Below are positions 1 to 6,254 of a stretch of DNA of 9,692 nucleotides, in pieces. Both the position numbers and the translations under genes were made by a program. The notes below the pieces were generated by a model, which worked only from the letters and a program-made list of their open reading frames with translations, was not told where the DNA came from and did not search any database. The stretch's first letter is position 1, and each line of letters opens with the position of its first letter. Source of the DNA: DATKMG01 sp035541995 (GTDB lineage: Bacteria; Acidobacteriota; Terriglobia; Versatilivoradales; Versatilivoraceae); assembly GCA_035541995.1 (NCBI GenBank), contig DATKMG010000673.1, forward strand, positions 1 to 9,692, written 5' to 3'.

Positions 1-2
1 TG

Positions 3-1445
3 TCACGTCGGCAACCGCAGCCGGGCTTCACACCCACGCCGATCTTTCCGGTTCTCGAGGCTCAAACTGCCCCCGTGCCCCTCGGCAATCTGTCGGCTCA
101 GTACCAAGCCGATACCCGATCCCGCGGGCTTAGTAGTAAAGAAGGGAACGAACAGATTTGTGGTATTGGCCAAGCCGGGACCTTCATCCCGAACCCACAC
201 GTCCACATGAAAGGGGCTTTTTCCCCAACCCACAGTAACCTCTCCGCCGGTTTCGAGCGAGGCATCCACAGCATTGCGCAAAAGGTTGATCAAGAGCTGA
301 TCCAATTGGTCCCCATCGGCCTGGATGGTTAGCGGAGGTCCAGCCTCCAGACTGATGCTGAGCCGGGTTTCCAAACCGACTACCCGACGAATCCAGGCGC
401 CCACCTCCAACGGTTCGAGGCGTGGCGATGGCAGTTTGGCCAGCCGGGCATAGCCCACCATGAACCGGCTCAAGGCTTCCGATCGGGAAGCAATGACCGA
501 CAGGCCACGTTGCATGTCTTCTTTCCAGTCTGGCGGAGGAGGGTCACGACGGAGCAGGCTTTCCATGCTTCCGGCCATTGACTTGATGGGGGTCAGGGAA
601 TTGTTCAATTCGTGGCCAAGGACCCGGATCAGGCGCTGCCAGGCTTGCCGCTCCTCTTCGCGGAGAGGCCGGCTCAGATCCGACAGCACCAGCAGCCGAT
701 GGGGACGACCTTCCTCCCGGAAAGAACTCCGCCTCACTCCCCAGCGACCGGACGCCCCCGGGAAATTCATGGAGATCGTTCCCGTCACTTCCTCGTTCAG
801 ACAACCTGCCAGACCCAATTCCTCAGCTTTTCTGCCGAGCAACCGTTCGACTGGTTGAGCTAGCAAACGCTCTCCAGCCCGATTGACAAGCCGGAGTCGC
901 TGATCGGTGTCGAAGGTGAAGATGGCCACGTCAATTTCAGCCATGACATTTCGTAATAATGCCGTGGCTTCCAGAGCCCCCAGTCGCTGTTCCTGCAGTA
1001 AGTCGGCGAGCGCATTGACTTCAACCAGGACATCACCCAGCGCATCTTTCGAAGGAACTGCCCGTCCCCGCAGGGAAAAATCCCCCTCGCGGAGCGCCGC
1101 CAAAAGGTTGGAGAGAGTTTGCAGGGGGAGCACGACTCGTTCCCGCAAGACAAAGGCACTGCCAAGCCAGAAACTGAAGACGAAGACTGAAAGCGTCCAC
1201 TGTACCTTGGGGGTATAGTCACCAAACCAGAGTAACAACAGAGTGACTAGTCCCCCCGGCAATCCGGTCAGAATACTCAGGAGAAGTATTCGGCGTTCAT
1301 AATTCGGGGCTGGCTTTTGAGCCTTGGATTGTGCTTTTCGGGTTCTGGTCGCGGGAGTTGATGCCTCGGAGACAGGCTGCTCAACCTCCACCACGCCAGA
1401 ACTCCGCTCAGTCTTGTCTTTCCCGATGGACGCATCCATTGTCAC
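3..1445 (-). CDS. NtrY-like membrane sensor histidine kinase
   Basis: 480-aa sensor kinase, predicted to autophosphorylate on a histidine and pass phosphate to the adjacent receivers. Two membrane segments lie at about 53-74 and 83-100, with only a few residues between them, so there is almost no periplasmic sensor. A HAMP-like linker spans about 101-165 and a PAS-like domain about 168-260 (VAIFTFDTDQRLRLVNRAGE). The H-box is GHELNNSLTPI with H278; the N-box is NLLRNAVDAS (N391); the ATP-lid motifs are DEGPG (420-424) and GSGIGL (442-447). The N-terminal 50 residues are polar and charged, probably disordered and cytoplasmic. The start is a GTG that overlaps the TGA of the upstream regulator as GTGA, implying translational coupling; an ATG two codons further in (1439) is an alternative. 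The family (NtrY/NtrB-like) normally pairs with sigma-54 activators, as here. The signal sensed cannot be read from the sequence. Confidence 0.95.
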   Translation of the reverse strand: MTMDASIGKDKTERSSGVVEVEQPVSEASTPATRTRKAQSKAQKPAPNYERRILLLSILTGLPGGLVTLLLLWFGDYTPKVQWTLSVFVFSFWLGSAFVLRERVVLPLQTLSNLLAALREGDFSLRGRAVPSKDALGDVLVEVNALADLLQEQRLGALEATALLRNVMAEIDVAIFTFDTDQRLRLVNRAGERLLAQPVERLLGRKAEELGLAGCLNEEVTGTISMNFPGASGRWGVRRSSFREEGRPHRLLVLSDLSRPLREEERQAWQRLIRVLGHELNNSLTPIKSMAGSMESLLRRDPPPPDWKEDMQRGLSVIASRSEALSRFMVGYARLAKLPSPRLEPLEVGAWIRRVVGLETRLSISLEAGPPLTIQADGDQLDQLLINLLRNAVDASLETGGEVTVGWGKSPFHVDVWVRDEGPGLANTTNLFVPFFTTKPAGSGIGLVLSRQIAEGHGGSLSLENRKDRRGCEARLRLPT

Positions 1446-2815
1446 AGCTTGTATTTTTCCAACCGCCGATAGAGAGCACTACGGCTCAAACCCAGCACTT
1501 CCGCGGCACGGCTCACATTCCCTTCGCAACGGGAGAGGGCCTTCTTGACAAGAAAGGCTTCTACGTCTTCCAAGCTCATATCCTCGATCCGATAGGAAGT
1601 ATCCTTCGCCGGGCGGAGTCCCAGGTCAGAGGCCCTGACCATTGGCCCCTGGGCCATCAGCACCGCCCGTTCGACGCAGTGATCCAGTTCCCGCACGTTC
1701 CCCGGCCAGGGGTGAGACAGCAGAACCTGCAAGGCCGCTTCGTCCAAACCTGTCAGGCTCTTTCGGTAATGCTGCGAATGCCGTCCGAGAAAATGCTGGG
1801 CCAAAAGTAGAATATCTTCCCGCCGTTCTCGCAGAGGAGGGAGACGAATCTCAATGGTATTCAGCCGGAACAGCAAGTCCTGCCGAAAGCGGCCACCCGC
1901 CACCTCTTCAGCGAGTTCGGTGTTGGTGGCTGAGATGATACGAACATTAATATGGCGGGTTTTTGAAGAGCCTACTCGTTCAAAGTTTCCAGTCTCAATG
2001 ACCCTCAGTAGCTTGGCCTGTTGCGCCATGGGGACATTGGCAATTTCATCCAGGAAAAGCGTTCCACCATCAGCCATTTCAAAACGTCCTACCCGGTCAG
2101 TCTTGGCGTCGGTGAAGGCCCCCTTGACATGCCCAAAGAGTTCGCTTTCGAAGATCCCTTCCGAAAGACCGCCGGCATTGACCGCCACCATCGGCTTTCC
2201 GGACCGGACCGACACGGCGTGCAACGATTGAGCCACAACTTCTTTGCCAGTCCCATTTTCCCCCATGATGAGCACATTGGCATCAGAAGGGCCCACCCGA
2301 TCGATAATCTGCCGCACGGGACGCATAGCCGGGGACTCGGCAATAAACAGGGGGCGCTGCTGTTGAAGCAACTGGTTCTGGGCCTCCAGGCGCTGACCCC
2401 GGCGGAGGGCCTGCCCCAGTTCAATCTGAGTACGGACGATGCTTTGGAGGCGGGCGTTTTCCCAAGGTTTCTGGATGAAGTCGCGCGCACCCCGGCGCAT
2501 AGCTTCCACAGCTACCTCGACGCTGCCCCAGGCCGTCATGACCACGATTGGAAGGGTGCTGTCCAGCGACTGAATGCGTGTCAAAAGATCCAAGCCCTCT
2601 TGACCCGAAGTGGTATCTCGAGCGTAATTTAGATCCATCAACAACACATCGAAATCTTTGGATTCCAGCGACTGAAGAATACCTGTGGGCGAGGTAACAG
2701 CCTCAATCTGGTACCCCTCACCTTTCAAGAGGAAGCGCAACGCTTCAAGCACATCTTGCTGATCATCGGCAATCAACACGCGCGGTGCGCAGGAATCTGC
2801 GGTTTTCATGGTCAT
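1442..2815 (-). CDS. NtrC-family sigma-54-dependent response regulator
   Basis: 457-aa activator with receiver, AAA+ and Fis-type HTH domains. Numbering from the chosen start: acidic pocket D17/D18, phospho-acceptor D61 in LLMDLNYARDTTSGQEG, KP at 116-117. The AAA+ domain has Walker A GENGTGKE (185-192), the sigma-54 contact loop as GAFTDA (232-237) instead of the usual GAFTGA, Walker B GGTLFLDEI (250-258) and PWPGNVREL (369-377). The HTH lies at about 430-455 (NVSRAAEVLGLSRSALYRRLEKY). I chose ATG 2815 over the in-frame ATG at 2830 because AAGGA lies 7 nt before it and nothing like a ribosome site precedes 2830; it also matches the N-terminal length of the paralogous receiver at 4196-5818. 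It sits 131-146 bp after the ABC ATPase and overlaps the kinase gene by 4 bp. It is the natural candidate to activate the sigma-54 promoter at 5945-5960, which is an inference. Confidence 0.95.
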   Translation of the reverse strand: MTMKTADSCAPRVLIADDQQDVLEALRFLLKGEGYQIEAVTSPTGILQSLESKDFDVLLMDLNYARDTTSGQEGLDLLTRIQSLDSTLPIVVMTAWGSVEVAVEAMRRGARDFIQKPWENARLQSIVRTQIELGQALRRGQRLEAQNQLLQQQRPLFIAESPAMRPVRQIIDRVGPSDANVLIMGENGTGKEVVAQSLHAVSVRSGKPMVAVNAGGLSEGIFESELFGHVKGAFTDAKTDRVGRFEMADGGTLFLDEIANVPMAQQAKLLRVIETGNFERVGSSKTRHINVRIISATNTELAEEVAGGRFRQDLLFRLNTIEIRLPPLRERREDILLLAQHFLGRHSQHYRKSLTGLDEAALQVLLSHPWPGNVRELDHCVERAVLMAQGPMVRASDLGLRPAKDTSYRIEDMSLEDVEAFLVKKALSRCEGNVSRAAEVLGLSRSALYRRLEKYKL

Positions 2816-2901
2816 CGGTGCATCCTTCATTCGAATTCGAGCTCGAAGATTAGCGAATCGTGCGAGTTTGCATCAGGTGTTCTTGCTTCGACACTCGTAT
2901 T

Positions 2902-2919
2902 GTAACTCTGCAGAGTTAC
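2902..2919. promoter_or_regulatory. Perfect 18-bp palindrome upstream of the regulator gene
   Basis: GTAACTCTGCAGAGTTAC is a perfect dyad with 9-bp halves and no spacer, in the 131-bp gap between the ABC ATPase stop (2962) and the regulator start. With no loop bases and no following T-run it is a poor terminator. A dimeric-protein operator about 85 bp before the regulator's start codon is more plausible. The binding protein is unknown. Confidence 0.5.
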
Positions 2920-2961
2920 CCGTCCATTGGGTCGTCCTGATTGGAAGAATCCTGGCCCGTC

Positions 2962-3627
2962 TCAGTCCTTGGCAATCCACCCATCCGCCAGTTTGATAAT
3001 CCGGTTCCCGTAAGAGGCATTCTTTTCCGAGTGAGTCACCTGGATAATAGTGGTCCCCTGTTGGTTGAGCTTTCGAAAGAGTTCCATGATCTCTTCCCCC
3101 TGGCTGGAGTGCAAGTTGCCAGTGGGCTCGTCTGCCAGGATGACTTTAGGTTTAGCGATTACGGCGCGCGCCACAGCCACCAGTTGTTGTTGCCCTCCGG
3201 AAAGCTGGTTCGGGTAAAGGTCCTTTTTTGCTACAATCTGGAAGCGATCTAGTGTGTCACAGACCGTACTCTCTCTTTCCTTCTTGTTGACGTTTCGATA
3301 AGAGAGAGGAATGTCCAGATTTTCGTACACCGTCAGGTCATCCAGCAGGTGATAACTCTGGAAGACAAATCCTATGTTCTTGTTGCGCAGGTTTGCCGTT
3401 TCCTTCTTGCCCAACTTGTGCACGGGTTGGTCCAGGAAGTAGTACTCTCCCTGGTAGGCCCCGTCGTACATACCTAGAATGTGCAATAGGGTGGACTTCC
3501 CTGCACCCGAGGGCCCCATGATTGAGACGAACTCTCCCGCCTTCACTTCCATGGTGATGCGACGCAGCACATAGAACTTCTGCACTCCCTGTTCGTAGAA
3601 TCTCTCCAAATTGTTAAGTCGGATCAT
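2962..3627 (-). CDS. ABC transporter ATPase, MacB/LolD type
   Basis: 221-aa nucleotide-binding protein of the MacB/LolD/FtsE class, which powers FtsX-type permeases in efflux or lipoprotein release at the inner membrane. Visible motifs: Walker A GPSGAGKS (38-45), Q-loop FVFQSYHLLDDLTVYENL (Q90), signature LSGGQQQ (142-148), Walker B VILADEPTGNL with E167, and the switch histidine in THS (H199). The residue after LSGGQQQ is Leu where most relatives have Arg (QQQRVA), a mild departure. Length is typical. The ATG at 3627 gives the usual MIRLNNLERFY start; the nearest purine-rich site (AAAGGA) is about 14 nt away, rather far. No permease or adaptor is adjacent: the only permease in the window is the fragment at the right edge, 6 kb upstream on the same strand. 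It lies between the four-helix-bundle element and the sigma-54 regulator, an arrangement in which I infer two-component control of transporter genes. Confidence 0.93.
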   Translation of the reverse strand: MIRLNNLERFYEQGVQKFYVLRRITMEVKAGEFVSIMGPSGAGKSTLLHILGMYDGAYQGEYYFLDQPVHKLGKKETANLRNKNIGFVFQSYHLLDDLTVYENLDIPLSYRNVNKKERESTVCDTLDRFQIVAKKDLYPNQLSGGQQQLVAVARAVIAKPKVILADEPTGNLHSSQGEEIMELFRKLNQQGTTIIQVTHSEKNASYGNRIIKLADGWIAKD

Positions 3628-3667
3628 AAGTTTTGACTTTTTCCTTTCTTGGACCCCCGTAGTAAGA

Positions 3668-3697
3668 AGTGATTAGTGGATAGTGACCAGTGGTTAG
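3668..3697. repeat. Left arm of inverted heptamer array
   Basis: Four tandem 7-bp units plus AG: AGTGATT (3668), AGTGGAT (3675), AGTGACC (3682), AGTGGTT (3689). It overlaps the last codons and stop of the four-helix-bundle gene and lies 41 bp upstream of the ABC ATPase start codon, probably within that gene's leader. Confidence 0.8.
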
Positions 3698-4071
3698 TTT
3701 TGCTCTAGCAACCTTCTCCTAAGCGAATGAACCATCTTTCTGATCTCAACAATCAGCGCAAGAATATCCTCCGCCTCCTTTTCCCTGCAAAACTTCAGTT
3801 GTATGCTTAGTAATGTCTGTGTATCTAATTCAGCAATTGACCCTTCAGCATGAGAAAGAAATTGATTGAACTCGCCTGTCGCATGTCTTGCCTGTCCTTC
3901 CGCGATATTGCAGGGTACTGAAATAGCCGCACGGCGCATTTGGGAGATTAATCCAAATTTCTCTTCGCTAGGAAATCTCTGAGTCAACTGATAGGTTCTC
4001 TGAGCCAGAAGCATTCCCTTCTGCCAAACCTGTAAATCTTTACAATCCTTCACCGGTCGTTGATCAGTCAC
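3694..4071 (-). CDS. Four-helix-bundle protein, 23S rRNA intervening-sequence family
   Basis: 125-aa protein with the family's hallmarks: KDLQVWQKGMLLAQRTYQLT near the start, then PSEEKFGLISQMRRAAISVPCNIAEGQAR in the middle, then FNQFLSHAEGSIAELDTQTLLS. Relatives form small four-helix bundles; they were first noticed inside 23S rRNA intervening sequences and are distantly related to the Avd accessory protein of diversity-generating retroelements. Their molecular role is unclear and I assign none. The reading frame stays open to a GTG at 4161, but that codon lies inside the right heptamer arm and the extra 30 residues are unlike the family. I chose GTG 4071, which has AGGAG (rc of 4082-4086) about 10 nt upstream. 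GTG 4053, directly before KDCKDLQVW, is another option without a ribosome site. No reverse transcriptase or rRNA lies nearby. The gene sits inside a pair of inverted heptamer repeats. Confidence 0.88.
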   Translation of the reverse strand: MTDQRPVKDCKDLQVWQKGMLLAQRTYQLTQRFPSEEKFGLISQMRRAAISVPCNIAEGQARHATGEFNQFLSHAEGSIAELDTQTLLSIQLKFCREKEAEDILALIVEIRKMVHSLRRRLLEQN

Positions 4072-4127
4072 GGTTCCACTTCTCCTATCTCGCGTTCCCC
4101 TCGCCAGTTTTCTAGGAAACAAAGGCA

Positions 4128-4142
4128 CCGCCTCCGAGGCGG
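4128..4142. repeat. GC-rich short hairpin upstream of the four-helix-bundle gene
   Basis: CCGCCTC-C-GAGGCGG, a perfect 7-bp inverted repeat around one base, lies between the right heptamer arm and the ribosome-binding site of the four-helix-bundle gene. Its role is unknown. Confidence 0.4.
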
Positions 4143-4153
4143 ATTGATGCCCG

Positions 4154-4183
4154 CTAGTCACTGGCCACTAACCACTAATCACT
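4154..4183. repeat. Right arm of inverted heptamer array
   Basis: Read on the minus strand this arm is AGTGATT, AGTGGTT, AGTGGCC, AGTGACT, AG. It mirrors the arm at 3668-3697 with four mismatches and ends 12 bp downstream of the phosphatase gene's stop codon. Confidence 0.8.
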
Positions 4184-4195
4184 ATCGCCTGACTC

Positions 4196-5818
4196 CTATT
4201 CAACTGCCATCACAATGATAGTTGCATCGTCCAGGAAGTTGCCGTTGCTGAATTCACTTACTGCGTCCATGATTCTCTCCTGCAGTTGGGCAGCACCGAG
4301 ACTGCGGTTCCGGGTCAATAGATCGGTCAATCGTCTTTCTCCAAATTCTTCGCCGGATGGGTTCTGGACCTCGGTTACGCCGTCCGTAAACAACAGAATC
4401 CGATCCCCGGACTCCAATGAAACTTTCGACGACTGAGAAGTCCAATCGGAAAAGACCCCTAGGACTGGACCGCCTTCGGCTAGACGTACAGCACTCCCAT
4501 CAAGGCGGACAAGGATGGGAGGATTATGCCCAGCATTTGAGTAACGTAAGACTCTCGCCCGGGCGTCGAGCAACCCATAGAAAAAAGTTATGAATTTGTC
4601 GTCGGCCGTGTTGGAACACACAACTTGGTTGAGCTTCAGGCAGAGTTCGTCGGGCATAACATGGCTTGCCGCATAGGCTTTGACGGAGGCTTGGACATTC
4701 GACATTAGGAGTGCAGCAGGCAGGCCTTTTCCTGCCACATCAGCAATGCACAAGGCTATTCGCGACTCTTCGAATTTCAAAACGTCAAAGTAGTCCCCGC
4801 TTACCACCGAGGCGGGGCGCCAAGCATCCGCGATTTCGTAACCCTTAATCTGCGGAATCTCCTTGGGCATGAGGTTCTGTTGGATCTGGCGGGCCTCTTC
4901 CATCTCCCTATCTTGCCCTCGCAGACGGAGATTATCGATACCGACAGCAATACGAGCACCCGCATCCGTCATGAAATTCAACTCATTTGGATCATAATCG
5001 TCTCCAGCATTCTTGGGCCCGACGCTCAGGAATGCAATCAATTCTTCCTGGTGGTGAACAGGAGCTGCGAATATCGCTTCGGCCAGATTTATGAACGCCT
5101 CTTCATCTCGAGTCAATGATAATCGCCGAATGTCGATCGGGGATTCTGACCGGCCCAGTCGCTCGATCAGGGAACTCTCTGCTTTGATCTTGTGGCGGGT
5201 CAATGAACCATCCGGAATCCCGATTTGGGCTGTTGCCGAAAAAGTCCGATCGGCGGCTGCTTTGCTGAAGAAGATCACGGACCGACACTGGAGGGAATTC
5301 CGGAAATGCTCCAGTGACTGGTTCTGCAGACCTTGCAGGTCCTTAATTTCCTGCAGGCTTTCGGCAAATAACCTGTTTTCTGACTCGAGACGCCGCTTTT
5401 TGCGAAGCGTCATCCCATGCTGAATTTGCTTTTGCAGAATCGAGATGAGCTTGGAATTGTCCCACGGTTTTTGCACAAAGTCCCGAACACCACGTCGCAT
5501 GGCTTCGACAGCCAATTCGATGCTCCCCCAACCGGTCATGACAACAATCGGAAGCGTATCATCAATCTCTTGAATCTCAGCCAGCAAATCTAACCCTTCT
5601 TGACCTGAAGTAGTGTCGCGGGCGTAGTTGAGGTCCATCAGCAGAAGGTCAAATCCCCGATTCGTTACCGCTTCCAGCACACCTGCCGGAGAAGTCACGG
5701 CCTCGGTCTGGTATCCCTCACCTTTTAACAAGAGCTGCAAAGCCGTAAGCACATCTGCCTGATCGTCGGCAATCAGTGCTCTGGGTCCCGCCGACTTGGA
5801 TGCCCCTTGCTCCACCAT
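4196..5818 (-). CDS. Response regulator with GAF-like and PP2C/SpoIIE phosphatase domains (RsbU-like)
   Basis: 540-aa cytoplasmic protein predicted to dephosphorylate a serine-phosphorylated partner, usually an anti-anti-sigma (STAS) protein in RsbU-type switches, when its receiver is phosphorylated. The receiver (about 12-130) has D18/D19, phospho-acceptor D62 and KP at 117-118. A charged helical linker follows (about 135-165), then a GAF-like domain (about 168-298, ending DAGARIAVGIDNLRLR), a second helical linker (300-318, EMEEARQIQQNLMP), and the phosphatase (about 325-540). Its metal-ligand motifs are intact: GDYFD (D342), IADVAGKG (D360), FTDGVTE (D479) and DDATI (D530/D531). GAGGGG about 9 nt before ATG 5818 supports the start. 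The receiver closely resembles that of the sigma-54 activator in the same cluster, including an unusual loop after the phospho-Asp, so the same kinase may serve both. No STAS or anti-sigma kinase partner is in the window. A sigma-54 promoter lies about 127 bp upstream. Confidence 0.94.
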   Translation of the reverse strand: MVEQGASKSAGPRALIADDQADVLTALQLLLKGEGYQTEAVTSPAGVLEAVTNRGFDLLLMDLNYARDTTSGQEGLDLLAEIQEIDDTLPIVVMTGWGSIELAVEAMRRGVRDFVQKPWDNSKLISILQKQIQHGMTLRKKRRLESENRLFAESLQEIKDLQGLQNQSLEHFRNSLQCRSVIFFSKAAADRTFSATAQIGIPDGSLTRHKIKAESSLIERLGRSESPIDIRRLSLTRDEEAFINLAEAIFAAPVHHQEELIAFLSVGPKNAGDDYDPNELNFMTDAGARIAVGIDNLRLRGQDREMEEARQIQQNLMPKEIPQIKGYEIADAWRPASVVSGDYFDVLKFEESRIALCIADVAGKGLPAALLMSNVQASVKAYAASHVMPDELCLKLNQVVCSNTADDKFITFFYGLLDARARVLRYSNAGHNPPILVRLDGSAVRLAEGGPVLGVFSDWTSQSSKVSLESGDRILLFTDGVTEVQNPSGEEFGERRLTDLLTRNRSLGAAQLQERIMDAVSEFSNGNFLDDATIIVMAVE

Positions 5819-5944
5819 ATATCTAAACCCCTCGGTTGCTGGTCTCTTTCACGTTGTGTCGCTTTCTCCAATGGAACCAGTACAAGCCTTTCTTGATTAG
5901 TAGTGTCTGCCCCGCCTTTCAAAATGGCTTGTGAGCATAGAATG

Positions 5945-5960
5945 AGCAAGCGCCTTGCCA
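5945..5960 (-). promoter_or_regulatory. Sigma-54 (-24/-12) promoter for the PP2C response regulator
   Basis: On the minus strand the sequence is TGGCAAGGCGCTTGCT. Against the consensus TGGCACG-N4-TTGCW, 11 of 12 defined positions match (A for C at position 6), and the GG and GC are separated by the required 10 bp. The predicted transcript start is near 5934, giving a leader of about 115 nt before the ATG at 5818. It is intergenic and correctly oriented. A sigma-54 activator is encoded in the same cluster. Confidence 0.72.
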
Positions 5961-6036
5961 CCGGGAACTTTGGTCTAACCAGCTATTTGTCAAGTACATA
6001 TCAAGATTGGTGTAGGAAGGGAGAAGCTTGAGTGTT

Positions 6037-6066
6037 CGCTTTTGGGACGGCGGGTTCCCAAAAGCG
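6037..6066. promoter_or_regulatory. Perfect inverted repeat, candidate enhancer site
   Basis: CGCTTTTGGGA and TCCCAAAAGCG form a perfect 11-bp inverted repeat around 8 bp (6048-6055). Its centre lies about 118 bp upstream of the predicted start of the sigma-54 promoter at 5945-5960, the usual distance for an NtrC-type activator site. No T-run follows on either strand, so a terminator is unlikely. It could instead act on the divergent sigma-factor gene, about 75 bp upstream of that gene's -35 element. Confidence 0.5.
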
Positions 6067-6137
6067 GAGGCCCTTTGTTAGGAGGGGAAGTAACACGATA
6101 TCGGGAGGTGGCTTCACGTCTTCTATACTCAGAAATC

Positions 6138-6166
6138 CACCGAACCTTTTTGGAGGCCTGTGCGTT
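6138..6166 (+). promoter_or_regulatory. ECF-type promoter of the sigma/anti-sigma operon
   Basis: CACCGAACCTTTTT (6138-6151) supplies a GAACC -35 element; 16 bp later comes CGTT (6163-6166) within TGCGTT. GAACC-N16-CGTT is the classic ECF promoter layout. The same 14-mer and TGCGTT recur at 7885-7912 in front of the membrane-protein gene. The predicted start is near 6173, about 80 nt before the sigma gene. A 10-bp palindrome GAGACGTCTC (6188-6197) lies in the leader. Confidence 0.7.
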
Positions 6167-6254
6167 CTTCTGGGTAGAGCCGATGGGGAGACGTCTCACC
6201 AGTTTCAGCTAGTAGCCGGCTTTAGAGGTCGATTGTAGGTCATAATAAGAGAGC

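Larger units (their letters stand above)
3668..4183. mobile_element. Candidate small element: four-helix-bundle gene between inverted heptamer arrays
   Basis: Two 30-bp arms (3668-3697 and 4154-4183) are inverted copies matching at 26 of 30 positions. Each arm is four 7-bp units of the form AGTGRYY: left AGTGATT, AGTGGAT, AGTGACC, AGTGGTT; right (read on the minus strand) AGTGATT, AGTGGTT, AGTGGCC, AGTGACT. They enclose one gene of the 23S rRNA intervening-sequence-protein family. The gene's stop codon (TAA, 3694-3696) lies inside the left arm. The right arm begins 12 bp after the stop codon of the phosphatase gene (4196), so the unit separates it from the ABC ATPase. No transposase and no clear target-site duplication is visible. 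Mobility is an inference from the layout. Confidence 0.5.

Noticed and set aside
2816..2830. ATG 2830 as start of the sigma-54 activator
   Set aside because: No ribosome site precedes it, whereas AAGGA stands 7 nt before ATG 2815; the shorter form also matches the paralogue's N-terminal length. It stays possible.
4072..4161. N-terminal extension of the four-helix-bundle protein to GTG 4161
   Set aside because: The extension starts inside the heptamer arm, does not resemble the family's N-terminus, and a better-placed ribosome site precedes GTG 4071.
3668..4183. Heptamer arrays as a CRISPR array
   Set aside because: Units are 7 bp and directly tandem, with no spacers and no cas genes; they are inverted arms, not a repeat-spacer array.
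5964..5991. GGAACTT followed by TTGTC as an ECF promoter for the sigma gene
   Set aside because: The spacing is too long (about 18-19 bp), it is about 265 bp from the gene, and a much better matched pair of promoters exists at 6138 and 7885.
5990..6199. 69-codon minus-strand open frame in the divergent intergenic region
   Set aside because: It overlaps the palindrome and the ECF promoter, has no ribosome site and no family resemblance.
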